Both the position numbers and the translations under genes were made by a program. Positions 23,938 to 32,217 of a stretch of 64,000 nucleotides of DNA are shown one piece after another. The stretch is taken from positions 115,475 through 179,474 of the forward strand of contig CABIZD010000004.1 of the NCBI GenBank assembly GCA_902363125.1. The letters are read 5' to 3'. The notes under the pieces were generated by a model. That model was not told the DNA's origin. It saw nothing but the letters and a program-made list of their open reading frames with translations, and did no database searches. The DNA comes from Coriobacteriaceae bacterium. GTDB taxonomy: Bacteria; Actinomycetota; Coriobacteriia; Coriobacteriales; Coriobacteriaceae. Every line of letters begins with the position of its first letter. The stretch's first letter is position 1.

Positions 23938-25356
23938 ATGGGCAACGTGAACAACATGCCGTTTCTCTGGGGTTCCGCCACGGCGTCTTATCAGTGCGAG
24001 GGTGCCTGGAACGAAGACGGCAAAGGCCTTGGTGAGTGGGATTTCTTTAGCCACACAAGCAATAAGAACATCAACCATGTTGACGGTGATGTATCTTGCG
24101 ACTTCTACCATCGCTATGAAGAAGATATCCGCATGATGAAAGAAGGCGGACAAAACACCTATCGCTTCTCTCTTTCATGGAGTCGAATCATCCCCACCGG
24201 TATCGGCAAAGTGAATGAAGAGGGTATCGATTTTTATAATCGGGTCATTGATTGCTGCCTCGAAAATGGCATAGAGCCCAACGTTACGCTGTTCCATTAC
24301 GATCTGCCATTCACGCTTGCTTGCAAAGGCGGATGGCTGAACAACGACATGGCAGAGTGGTTCTGCAAATACGCCAAGATTTGCTTTGAGCGCTTTGGAG
24401 ACCGCGTCAAAATCTGGGCTACCGTTAACGAGCCGCATTTCTACAGCTACTGCGTAAACATGTTGGGCAACTATCCCCCCAATCGATCGCTCGATGTTCA
24501 GTCGTACATGCAGTTTCAGTACAACCTGATGCGCGCAAGCGCACTCGCAGTCCGAGCATATCGTCAAATGGGCTACGACGGCATCATCGGCGCCGTCCAC
24601 GATGGCGGCGTTGTCGAACTCGACCCGGCAACCGAGCACCCCGATGACGTATTTCGATACGCAGACTTTTTCGCCAATCGCATAATTCTGGCACCAGCGC
24701 TTCAGGGTCAACTGCCGCCAGAAATGGACGAAATCCTTGAAAAACTTGGCGTCTCGCTCTATCGATCCCCAAATGACGTAGAAGAATTCAGCGACGGTAA
24801 AGTCGATTTTATTGGACTCAACGTGTATTGCCGAGAGTATGTAACCGACTGGCACGGTGGAGAGCTTGCCGTTTCGGCGAACAATAAGGGCGGTTCGAGC
24901 AAAAAGGTCGAAGGAAAATGCATTGCGCCCTTGTTTGAAAGCGCCCGCGACAGCAATGTTCCCCGCAATAAATGGGGCCGCGAAATACTCCCAAGTTGCA
25001 TGTATTCAACCATCATGGATGTCCACGAGCGCTATGACGCGCCCCGCATCTTTATTACGGAAAACGGACATGGCGCCTATGAGCAACCAGACGCAGACGG
25101 AATGATCCACGATGATGACCGCATCGAGCTTCTGGGCCAGTTCATCGAGCACATGATGAGGGCTAAGCGCGACGGCGCGCGCGTTGAGGGCTACTACCTC
25201 TGGTCGACGATGGATCTGTATAGCTGGATCAACGGCTACGAAAAACGATACGGACTTGTCCATATCGACTTCGAGAACAATCTGGAGCGCACCCCCAAAA
25301 AGAGCTGGTATTGGTACCGAGACCTTATCTCGAAGTATCAGGAGCAGGAAGGTTAG
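23938..25356 (+). CDS. 6-phospho-beta-glucosidase, GH1
   Basis: Cytoplasmic glycosidase of 472 aa that cleaves phosphorylated beta-glucosides delivered by the PTS. GH1 hallmarks: N-terminal FLWGSATASYQCEGAW, acid/base Glu165 in TVNEPHF and nucleophile Glu375 in ITENGHG. ATG at 23938 follows AAAGGGGATTC. The EIIBC gene starts 9 bp after its stop, so the two form an operon. GC is lower than in the housekeeping genes, which fits acquired sugar-use genes. The exact sugar (cellobiose, salicin, arbutin) cannot be read from the sequence. Confidence 0.94.
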   Translation: MGNVNNMPFLWGSATASYQCEGAWNEDGKGLGEWDFFSHTSNKNINHVDGDVSCDFYHRYEEDIRMMKEGGQNTYRFSLSWSRIIPTGIGKVNEEGIDFYNRVIDCCLENGIEPNVTLFHYDLPFTLACKGGWLNNDMAEWFCKYAKICFERFGDRVKIWATVNEPHFYSYCVNMLGNYPPNRSLDVQSYMQFQYNLMRASALAVRAYRQMGYDGIIGAVHDGGVVELDPATEHPDDVFRYADFFANRIILAPALQGQLPPEMDEILEKLGVSLYRSPNDVEEFSDGKVDFIGLNVYCREYVTDWHGGELAVSANNKGGSSKKVEGKCIAPLFESARDSNVPRNKWGREILPSCMYSTIMDVHERYDAPRIFITENGHGAYEQPDADGMIHDDDRIELLGQFIEHMMRAKRDGARVEGYYLWSTMDLYSWINGYEKRYGLVHIDFENNLERTPKKSWYWYRDLISKYQEQEG

Positions 25357-25365
25357 GAGAAAGAG

Positions 25366-26766
25366 ATGAAATATCAGGCAATGTCCGAAACAGTCCTAAA
25401 GGCTGTTGGCGGCAAAGAGAACATTACATCGGTAACTCATTGTGCGACGCGCCTTCGCATCGACGCACGAGACACCTCGATCATCGATCTCCAGCTCGCC
25501 AAATCGGCCGACCAGGCGCTCGGGGCAGTAGTCAGCGGTGGCCAGCTTCAGGTGATCATCGGCCCCAACGTCACCGAGGCTTACAACGACTTCCTCGACT
25601 TCGCGGGAATCGAAGTCGGCGGTGGCACGGTTGCCGACGATGCCCAAACCGCCAAAGACCTTGCAGAAGGCATTAAAAGCGGTAACACCGCCATGGGCTT
25701 GATTGAGAAATTCGGGAACGTCTCTGCACAGGTATTCATGCCCATCGTCCCGGCGCTCATCGTTGGCGGACTCATTCTTTCGATCAAGAATCTCCTGGTC
25801 AATTATTGTGGATTGAGCACCGATAGCGGAACCGCCCAGGTTCTGCTGGCGATCTTCAGCGCCTCATTTAGCTTCCTGCCCGTTTACCTCGGCTATCAGC
25901 TCGCCGCCGTCATGAAGATGCAGCCTATCATGGGCGCACTGCTGGGCGCAATCATGATTAGCTCGTCTATTAGCGGTGCTGAGGGTCTCGACTTTCTTGG
26001 CATCCCCATCCCGACGAATGACTACTCGAGCACGGTGGTGCCAATCGTACTGGGCGTTGTGTTCATGTACTTTGTTGATCGCGGTCTTCAGAAAATCATC
26101 CCCGACATTACCAAACTGTTCTTGAAGCCGCTGCTCACCATGTTCATCGTCGTGCCTGTTGAGCTGATTATCCTCGGCCCCGCCGGCAGCATGATGGGCT
26201 ACGCGCTGAGTGATGCCGCCACGTGGCTCATGGATAACGTGGCATTTATCGCTACTCCAATCCTTGCAGCCCTTAACCCCTATTTTGTCATGCTCGGTCT
26301 TGATAAGGCCTACATCGCGATCGAAGTTACGAGCTTGGCGCAGCTCGGCTGGGCGCCCATCATCTTTGGCTTCATCTCAAACCTCTGCATTGGCGGCACG
26401 AGTCTCGCCTTGGCAACTGCAATGAAAGGCAACAAGGAGAAGAGAGGTATGGTCACCACGGTTGCCGTCACCGCACTCTGTGGCGTAACTGAGCCCGCAT
26501 TTTATGGCTGCCTCATCGAGCGTCCCCGCCTGCTTGTCGGCACGGCAATCGGCGCCCTCTGCGCGGGACTCCCTGCAGGTATCTTCGTCCTGAAGGAGTA
26601 TGTTGCGGGAGCATGCCCCGGTCTTCTTTCTGCGCTGATCTTTATCGCTCCCGATGGATCCATGGGCAACTTCGTACTGGCGTGCGTTGTCGCCGTCATC
26701 GCCATCGTCGTCTCGTTCATCGCTGCACGCGTGATCATCAAGAAGAATCCCAACTATATTGAGTAG
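25366..26766 (+). CDS. PTS beta-glucoside-type EIIBC permease
   Basis: Membrane sugar permease of 466 aa. The EIIB domain (1-85) has its phospho-accepting Cys26 in SVTHCATRLR; the EIIC domain (about 110-460) has about ten membrane segments and the GITEPA-like motif GVTEPAFYG. The third domain, EIIA, found at the C-terminus of BglP, is absent, so a separate EIIA such as the one at 4242 must phosphorylate it. Start behind AGGAGAAAGAG. It ends the operon, and a terminator follows at 26870. Confidence 0.94.
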   Translation: MKYQAMSETVLKAVGGKENITSVTHCATRLRIDARDTSIIDLQLAKSADQALGAVVSGGQLQVIIGPNVTEAYNDFLDFAGIEVGGGTVADDAQTAKDLAEGIKSGNTAMGLIEKFGNVSAQVFMPIVPALIVGGLILSIKNLLVNYCGLSTDSGTAQVLLAIFSASFSFLPVYLGYQLAAVMKMQPIMGALLGAIMISSSISGAEGLDFLGIPIPTNDYSSTVVPIVLGVVFMYFVDRGLQKIIPDITKLFLKPLLTMFIVVPVELIILGPAGSMMGYALSDAATWLMDNVAFIATPILAALNPYFVMLGLDKAYIAIEVTSLAQLGWAPIIFGFISNLCIGGTSLALATAMKGNKEKRGMVTTVAVTALCGVTEPAFYGCLIERPRLLVGTAIGALCAGLPAGIFVLKEYVAGACPGLLSALIFIAPDGSMGNFVLACVVAVIAIVVSFIAARVIIKKNPNYIE

Positions 26767-26869
26767 ATGCCCGCTGCTTGCATTGGGGACATCCTCGGCA
26801 GACCATTAGCAAGAACCCAAGAAGTCCCTTAGGAGCTCGATTAATCCATTCGGATTCCTCAGGCACAAA

Positions 26870-26906
26870 CGACCCCGATTCCACAATGAAATCGGGGTCG
26901 TCGTTT
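26870..26906 (+). terminator. Terminator of the bgl-PTS operon
   Basis: Perfect 11-bp stem CGACCCCGATT with AATCGGGGTCG, 9-nt loop, then TCGTTTCT. Confidence 0.85.
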
Positions 26907-26958
26907 CTAAAGCCTTCGATAGACAATCGGTGTTTACCTTAGCTCCCTATCCAAGTTA

Positions 26959-27028
26959 ATTATCCACGCTCGTTCTCCGGTCGGAAGATTTTCTTCGCTC
27001 GCGTGTCCAGAAATCCACGCTCGAGCAG
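26959..27028. repeat. TTATCCACGCTC repeat, partial copies
   Basis: ATTATCCACGCTCGTTCTCC (26959-26978) matches the right arm of the palindrome at 22853-22924, and AAATCCACGCTCGAGC near 27011 is a second partial copy. This lies in the 533-bp gap after the PTS operon, which has no gene. Confidence 0.55.
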
Positions 27029-27054
27029 AACATCCAGGTCCGCACCCGCCCTTG

Positions 27055-27189
27055 TCTCGATCTGTAACAGCAAGAGGCCTATTCCGCTTCTACATGTTAC
27101 AGATCAAGATATTCCTAAAACACCCTAAGTTTCATCTCAATCTGTAACAGTTAGATGCCAAATATCGGTCTTGGTGTTACAGATTTAGA
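27055..27189. repeat. Alternating 15-bp repeats at exact 40-bp period, array B
   Basis: TCTCGATCTGTAACA at 27055 and TCTCAATCTGTAACA at 27135 alternate with inverted copies at 27095 and 27175 (TGTTACAGATCAAGA and TGTTACAGATTTAGA). All steps are exactly 40 bp and the total is 135 bp, as in array A. Spacers differ from array A. It again lies between convergent transcription units. Confidence 0.9.
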
Positions 27190-27253
27190 CAAACTGGAGG
27201 ACGAGACAAACCAAAAACGGGATGGGCGCTAACCTGATGGCGCGCCACCTAAA

Positions 27254-27289
27254 TAGAAACGGGCTCTGTCCCATATAGAGACAGAGCCC
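27254..27289 (-). terminator. tRNA-Thr(TGT) terminator
   Basis: GGGCTCTGT (27261-27269) pairs with ACAGAGCCC (27281-27289); minus-strand tail GTTTCTATTT. Confidence 0.85.
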
Positions 27290-27299
27290 GAAACTCTCA

Positions 27300-27374
27300 T
27301 GGAGCCAGTGACAGGAATCGAACCTGCAACCCACTGATTACAAATCAGTTGCGCTACCGTTGCGCCACACTGGC
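27300..27374 (-). tRNA. trnT: tRNA-Thr (anticodon TGT)
   Basis: Acceptor GCCAGTG/CACTGGC, anticodon loop TTTGTAA, encoded CCA. A stand-alone gene with its own terminator; the second threonine tRNA in the window. Confidence 0.96.
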
Positions 27375-27527
27375 ACACTTGGCGCTTTCGCGCGAAGCCT
27401 GTTAAGAATAATGGAATTGCGGACGGGGCGCAACAGGCCGCACGGCGTTATATAAATATGCAAAATCCAGCAACAGCGCGTACCAGGCCCGTTCATTTCT
27501 GTCAGTGCGCCCTCAATCTTAAAACCA

Positions 27528-27587
27528 TTCGCCAGAACGAATAGTTTTAATTACAATTGGCTATATAAAACTATTCGTTCTGGCGAA
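27528..27587. promoter_or_regulatory. Perfect 21-bp inverted repeat around the HTH-HipA promoter
   Basis: Arms at 27528-27548 and 27567-27587 are exact complements of 21 bp, separated by 18 AT-rich bp that contain a TATATAAA -10-like sequence. The right arm ends 10 bp before the ATG at 27598. It can be an operator pair flanking the promoter, or a very stable 5' hairpin in the mRNA. Confidence 0.85.
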
Positions 27588-27597
27588 GGGTTTCGCG

Positions 27598-28938
27598 ATG
27601 TTGACTACCAAGGAAGCAGCCGAGCTGCTCGGCATCAGCCCGCGCAGGGTGCAGGAGCTCATTAAGAACGGCGCGCTGACCGCCCGCAAGGCTTCTGGCG
27701 TGTGGCTCATCGACAAAGACAGCGTAGACGCGCGACTCCGCTCCGCAACCAAAAGAGGGGGACGACCTCGTCGTGGGCATGGGAAAAGCGAAGTCGCATT
27801 TACCCTCATGAACCGCACGCACGAAGTAGCCCAACTGGTCTACAGCACATCGCGAAAAGACTTCACCCACATCGGCGCCGACGTCGATTACGCCCACGCC
27901 CCTATTGGAGTATTTGGCCCTAATAGCCCCATATCGCTCGACTCCTTCCGCATCTGGTGGCGCGGCCGCGGTATCCCGCTCGCACGCATTGGACTAGCCT
28001 CCCTGCTTGCAGAAGCCGCAGTCGATGTTCCCGATGAACTCGTCCAGCGAAATCTTGGCCTCTCCTTATCCGACCAGTATTGGATTAGGCCCCAAGACTC
28101 CGGTCTCGCCTGGGAGGATATCAACTTCTTCAATAACGCCTTTGATGACGTCTCGCTGTCCATTGCGCCCTTTGCCCCAGAGGGAAAAGCGGCTGCCGCA
28201 AAGCCCGATAACACCTCGGACGGCAATCTTCAAAAGTACTGGACATGCGAGGATGACCGTCGAATCCTCCACAAGGCAGGTGCACATCTAAACCAGGAAC
28301 CTTATAACGAGCTGGTGGCGACTGCACTTCACCGTCGCATCCTAAACGCTTGCGATTATGTGCCTTACTCGCTCGAGGGCACGGGCACTTCCGCCCTGAG
28401 CATATGCGATGTCTTCTTAACTGATGAAGAAGAGTATGTCCCTGCGTTCTATGTAAACCAGCATGCAAATGCAGACGAGCGACTAACCGATTACGAACGG
28501 TATGTAGCAAACTGCGAGGAGCTTGGAGCGACGGATATAAAAGACGCCCTTGACCGCATGATCGTATGCGATGACATCATTGCCAACTATGATCGCCATT
28601 GGCGCAACTTTGGCCTTGTGCGAAACGTAAACACGCTAGCCTGCAGACCTGCCCCTATCTTCGATTCGGGCTCATCACTCTGGTGCAACATATCACTAGA
28701 GGAGCTTAGGGCGGGAGAGCACAGTTTTACCAGCGCACAATTTCATTCAAGCCCCGCCAAACAAATGTTGCTCGTCGAGGACATGGGCTGGTTTGACGGC
28801 GACAAACTCGAGGGTTTCGTTGACGAGGCAATCGAAATCCTATCCAAAAACGACGCTCTTACAGCGAGACTGCCTTATCTAAAAGAGGCGCTAACATGGC
28901 GCCTCGAAAGAATGATCGACATCGCTGAATGGAGTTAG
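27598..28938 (+). CDS. HTH-HipA-like kinase, single-gene fusion
   Basis: A 446-aa protein. Residues 1-50 are an excisionase/MerR-type helix-turn-helix (KEAAELLGISPRRVQELIKN). The C-terminal half has HipA-kinase catalytic marks: DDIIANYDRHWRNFG at about 325-339 (Asp and Asn of the active site) followed by PIFDSGSSLW, the metal-binding Asp motif. HipA toxins phosphorylate GltX or other targets; here the DNA-binding part, usually the separate HipB antitoxin, is in the same chain. The middle (about 60-300) I do not recognise. A perfect 21-bp inverted repeat sits at its promoter, suggesting autoregulation. Codon use and GC differ from the neighbours, as in acquired genes. Confidence 0.75.
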   Translation: MLTTKEAAELLGISPRRVQELIKNGALTARKASGVWLIDKDSVDARLRSATKRGGRPRRGHGKSEVAFTLMNRTHEVAQLVYSTSRKDFTHIGADVDYAHAPIGVFGPNSPISLDSFRIWWRGRGIPLARIGLASLLAEAAVDVPDELVQRNLGLSLSDQYWIRPQDSGLAWEDINFFNNAFDDVSLSIAPFAPEGKAAAAKPDNTSDGNLQKYWTCEDDRRILHKAGAHLNQEPYNELVATALHRRILNACDYVPYSLEGTGTSALSICDVFLTDEEEYVPAFYVNQHANADERLTDYERYVANCEELGATDIKDALDRMIVCDDIIANYDRHWRNFGLVRNVNTLACRPAPIFDSGSSLWCNISLEELRAGEHSFTSAQFHSSPAKQMLLVEDMGWFDGDKLEGFVDEAIEILSKNDALTARLPYLKEALTWRLERMIDIAEWS

Positions 28939-28965
28939 CGAGACAGCATCGCCCCGCCAACTCCC

Positions 28966-29643
28966 CTACCTCCCGCGCAGAGCTTTGAGCTTGGCCAGGG
29001 CCTCGGGGCTTAGACGGCTGCCCAGGGTCATCTTGATCTGCGGGGCCTCCTCGGCCTCGTGCACGTCGTTGTCGATCTGTTTGATCTCGTCCACCAGCAT
29101 ACGGCTCGAGATGCGCGTGACGCCCTTGCCCATGACGACGGCCTGGATCGTGCCGTCGCTCGATACCACGGAGCACGCGCGGCCTTCCTCGCGCGCCTCG
29201 ATGCAGAGCTTTTGCACCACGGTATCGGCAGAAACGCCCGTCGGCGAAAACTCGATGCGCACGCCGCGGGCCGGCAGGTTGGGGCGCTCGTTGGAGATAT
29301 TGCCCGCGCCGTCGAACACGATCACGGCCTCGTAGCGGCCCTGGGCAAAGGCGGCGACGTCGTTGATGAGGGCGGTGCGTGCCATATCGTGAACGTCGCT
29401 GGAATACGGATCGTCTGAATGGTCGTACACGAGCTTTTCGTAGCGCGGCGTGCAGTGGATCACGTTGTAGCCGTCGACCACCAGCAGCTCGGGCTTATTG
29501 GAGTGCACCGTCGAGACCGGGTCGGCGATGGCCTGCGCAAACGCATTGCCGCCCACGCCGTAGGTCGCGGCCGAAACAATCGGCTTGGCCGAGCCCTCGC
29601 CAAAGCGCTTGGCCTTGGACTTGGCACGGTTCTTTTTGGACAT
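28966..29643 (-). CDS. NYN-domain ribonuclease-like protein (YacP/Rae1 family)
   Basis: A 225-aa protein with a basic N-terminal tail (SKKNRAKSKAKRFGEG) followed by the NYN/PIN-fold domain LLVVDGYNVIHCTPR, DVHDMARTALINDVAAF and VVSSDGTIQ, acidic residues of which form the nuclease site. In Bacillus the ortholog (YacP, Rae1) cleaves mRNA on the ribosome and lies beside rlmB exactly as here. It follows rlmB by 3 bp, so the two are co-translated at the end of the disA-ispD-ispF-cysS-rlmB-yacP run. Confidence 0.9.
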   Translation of the reverse strand: MSKKNRAKSKAKRFGEGSAKPIVSAATYGVGGNAFAQAIADPVSTVHSNKPELLVVDGYNVIHCTPRYEKLVYDHSDDPYSSDVHDMARTALINDVAAFAQGRYEAVIVFDGAGNISNERPNLPARGVRIEFSPTGVSADTVVQKLCIEAREEGRACSVVSSDGTIQAVVMGKGVTRISSRMLVDEIKQIDNDVHEAEEAPQIKMTLGSRLSPEALAKLKALRGR

Positions 29644-29646
29644 GCG

Positions 29647-30561
29647 CTACTCCTCCCCCATGAGCTCGCCGACGTTGCGGCGCAGCCACTCAAAGCACAG
29701 CGCCGTGGTCGCCTGGGCAACATTGAGGCTCTCGGTCATGCCGCGCTGGGGAAGCTTGGTCATAAAGTCGCATTTCTCGAGCACCAGGCGCGAGATGCCG
29801 TCGCCCTCGGAGCCCATGACGAGCGCCACGCGGCCCTCGAAGGGAGCATCCCAGCAGCTGCCCTCGGCGTGCTCGGAGGCGCCGCCCACCCAAAAACCAG
29901 CGGCCTTGAGGTCATCGAGTGCACGGGCAATATTGGGAACCTGCGCGATAGGCAGATGCATGACAGCACCGGCCGAGGTCTTGTAGCTGCCCACGGTCAC
30001 GCCGGCGGCACGCTTGTTGGCGATGACGACGCCGGCCGCGCCCACGACCTCGGCGGAGCGCACAATGGCGCCAAAGTTGCCGTCGTCGGTCACATGGTCG
30101 AGCACGACGACAAGCGCCGGACCGTCGCCTGCGCGGTCGAGAATATCGGCGACATCAGCATAGGGGAAGTTGCCAACCTCGAGTGCGATGCCCTGATGAG
30201 CGCCATGGCTCGACAGTGCGTCGAGCTGCGCACGCGGCACATACTTAATGCGGACGCCCGCGGCATTGAGGTCGTCGACCAGGCGCGACAAGGCGGCATC
30301 GCGCTCTCCACCCTCGACAATGAGCGCGCACTTGATGGGAAAACCAGTGCGTAGCGCCTCGGCGGCAGCACGACGACCTTCGATAAACTCGCCCTTGGGA
30401 GCCTGGACAGCGTCGCGGTTGCGATCGCGCTGCGGACGTGCGGCCTGGGCGCGATCGCGCTGGCCCTTGGGAGCGGCAGCGCGGTCATTGCGGCGAATCG
30501 GACGCGAGCCAGAAGCAGCCTGCTTGCCGCCACGAGGCGCACGCTTGCGATTGTCGGCCAT
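29647..30561 (-). CDS. rlmB: 23S rRNA (guanosine-2'-O-)-methyltransferase RlmB
   Basis: SpoU-family methyltransferase of 304 aa that modifies a guanosine in the peptidyl transferase region. After a basic, low-complexity N-terminus of about 65 residues come the substrate-binding part and the knotted SAM domain with motifs LDHVTDDGNFGAIVRSAE, VMGSEGDGIS and SLNVAQATTALCFE. ATG at 30561 follows AGGAGG; an upstream in-frame ATG at 30582 has no ribosome site. Confidence 0.93.
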   Translation of the reverse strand: MADNRKRAPRGGKQAASGSRPIRRNDRAAAPKGQRDRAQAARPQRDRNRDAVQAPKGEFIEGRRAAAEALRTGFPIKCALIVEGGERDAALSRLVDDLNAAGVRIKYVPRAQLDALSSHGAHQGIALEVGNFPYADVADILDRAGDGPALVVVLDHVTDDGNFGAIVRSAEVVGAAGVVIANKRAAGVTVGSYKTSAGAVMHLPIAQVPNIARALDDLKAAGFWVGGASEHAEGSCWDAPFEGRVALVMGSEGDGISRLVLEKCDFMTKLPQRGMTESLNVAQATTALCFEWLRRNVGELMGEE

Positions 30562-30594
30562 AAAGCGACCTCCTAAATACAACTATCAAACGAA

Positions 30595-30636
30595 ACAAAA
30601 TAAACGACCGCCCATGAATATTAATTCGGGCGGTCG
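30595..30636 (-). terminator. Terminator after cysS
   Basis: GACCGCCC (30606-30613) pairs with GGGCGGTC (30628-30635), followed on the minus strand by GTTTATTTTGTTT. It would separate cysS from rlmB-yacP, which then needs its own promoter or read-through. Confidence 0.7.
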
Positions 30637-30642
30637 GTACGG

Positions 30643-30740
30643 GTTTTCCAAGTGCCCGAGATTGCCGTGAAAGAGGAGCGACGCGTACTTGAGTACGCGA
30701 GCGACGGTTTGAACGGCAAGGTCGGGTGCTTGGGAAACCC
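30643..30740. repeat. Large nested palindrome after cysS
   Basis: Outer arms 30645-30668 and 30713-30737 pair over about 24 bp with few mismatches (AAGTGCCCGAG.. with ..TCGGGTGCTT). Inside is a second perfect hairpin CGCGTACTTGAGTACGCG (30682-30699). It begins 7 bp after the cysS stop and is followed by the terminator, giving a folded 3' UTR or a mobile palindrome. Confidence 0.75.
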
Positions 30741-30747
30741 GCGGGGA

Positions 30748-32214
30748 TTAGAGAGATTTGATACGAGTGCCGGCGGCGGTATCTTCAATCGTCAGGCCCA
30801 GGTCCTTGAGCTGGTCGCGGATGGCGTCGGCCAGATCCCAGTTCTTGGCGGCGCGGGCCTCGGCGCGGGCCTCGAGAATCTTGGCAGCGGCCTCGTCCAC
30901 GTCGTCACCCGTGTAGGCAACCAAACCGGCGGCAACGCCCAGCAGGCCCAGCGGCAACTCGACCTTGGGCTCGGGGAGCTCAACGCCAAGCGTATCGAGC
31001 AGCTCGGCCAGCGTGTCGGCGGCGGCAAGCGCGGCGGCCTTGTCGGCAGCGTCGCCCGCCTGCTCCAGGTACTGGTTGCACTCGGTCACAAAGCCAAAGA
31101 CGGCACCCATGGCACCAGCGGTGTTAAAGTCGTCGTCCATGCACTCCTTAAAGGTGGCACGAGTCTCGGCGGCCTTGGCGGCAAACGCCTCGGCGGCAGC
31201 CGCATCGGCATCGGCCGTCGCATGGTTCGCGGCCCAGCGCAGGTTCTCGACCGTACCGGCGATACGCGTGAGCGAGTTCTCGGCACCCTCCAGGCGCTCC
31301 CAAGAAAAGTCGAGCGGCGAGCGATAGCTCGTCTGCAGCATCAGCAGGCGCAGGGCGGCAGCGGAGTGCTGCTCGAGGACCTCGGCCAGCGTAAAGAAGT
31401 TGCCGAGCGACTTGGACATCTTCTCGCCGTCTACCAGCAGCATGCCCGTGTGCATCCAGGTGTTGGAGAAGCCCTGGTGCCAGGCGCAGGTGGCCTGGGC
31501 GCACTCGTTCTCGTGATGCGGGAAAGCAAGATCGGAGCCACCGCCGTGGATATCGATCGGGGTACCCAGGTAGCGATGCACCATGGCGGCGCACTCGGTG
31601 TGCCAACCGGGACGGCCCTCGCCCCAGGGGCTCGGCCAGCTGGGCTCGCCGGGCTTGGCGGCCTTCCACAGGGCAAAGTCGAGCGGGTCGATCTTGTCCT
31701 CGTTCTCCTCGATGCGCGCACCAACCATAAGGTCGTCGATGTTGCGGCCCGAGACCTGACCATAGTTGGGATCGCTGCGCACGGCAAAGTACACATCGCC
31801 GTTATCGGCTGCGTAAGCGTGGCCCTGCTCGATAAGCGTCTTGATCATGGCGATCATGGGGCCGATCTCCTTGGTGGCGCGGGGGCGCACATCGGGATCG
31901 AGCACGTTGGCGGCGCGCATGACGCCGATGAACTTGTCGGAGAACTCCGTCGCGACCTCGGCAGCCGTACGGCCCTGCTCGTTGGCGCGCTTGATGATCT
32001 TGTCGTCGACATCGGTGAGGTTCTGGGCGAACGTGACCTCGTAGCCGCTCGCGATGAGCCAGCGTCGAATCACATCGAAGCTGATGAACGTGCGGGCATT
32101 GCCGATGTGGATGTTGTCGTAGACCGTGGGGCCGCACACGTACATGCGAACCTTGCCGGACTCGATGGGCTGGAACTCTTCCTTTTTATGGGTAGCGCTG
32201 TTGTAGATACGCAT
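30748..32214 (-). CDS. cysS: Cysteinyl-tRNA synthetase
   Basis: Class I synthetase of 488 aa. Zn ligands are seen in YVCGPTVYD and WHTECAAM, the HIGH-type motif is HIGNART, and the KMSKS loop is GEKMSKSLGN. The C-terminal 100 residues are Ala-rich and contain the anticodon-stem domain (NWDLADAIRDQLKDLG). The ATG is 3 bp after the ispF stop behind AAGGAG, so it is translated with ispF. Synteny ispD-ispF-(gltX-cysE)-cysS-rlmB is the Bacillus order with gltX and cysE missing. Confidence 0.97.
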   Translation of the reverse strand: MRIYNSATHKKEEFQPIESGKVRMYVCGPTVYDNIHIGNARTFISFDVIRRWLIASGYEVTFAQNLTDVDDKIIKRANEQGRTAAEVATEFSDKFIGVMRAANVLDPDVRPRATKEIGPMIAMIKTLIEQGHAYAADNGDVYFAVRSDPNYGQVSGRNIDDLMVGARIEENEDKIDPLDFALWKAAKPGEPSWPSPWGEGRPGWHTECAAMVHRYLGTPIDIHGGGSDLAFPHHENECAQATCAWHQGFSNTWMHTGMLLVDGEKMSKSLGNFFTLAEVLEQHSAAALRLLMLQTSYRSPLDFSWERLEGAENSLTRIAGTVENLRWAANHATADADAAAAEAFAAKAAETRATFKECMDDDFNTAGAMGAVFGFVTECNQYLEQAGDAADKAAALAAADTLAELLDTLGVELPEPKVELPLGLLGVAAGLVAYTGDDVDEAAAKILEARAEARAAKNWDLADAIRDQLKDLGLTIEDTAAGTRIKSL

Positions 32215-32217
32215 TCG

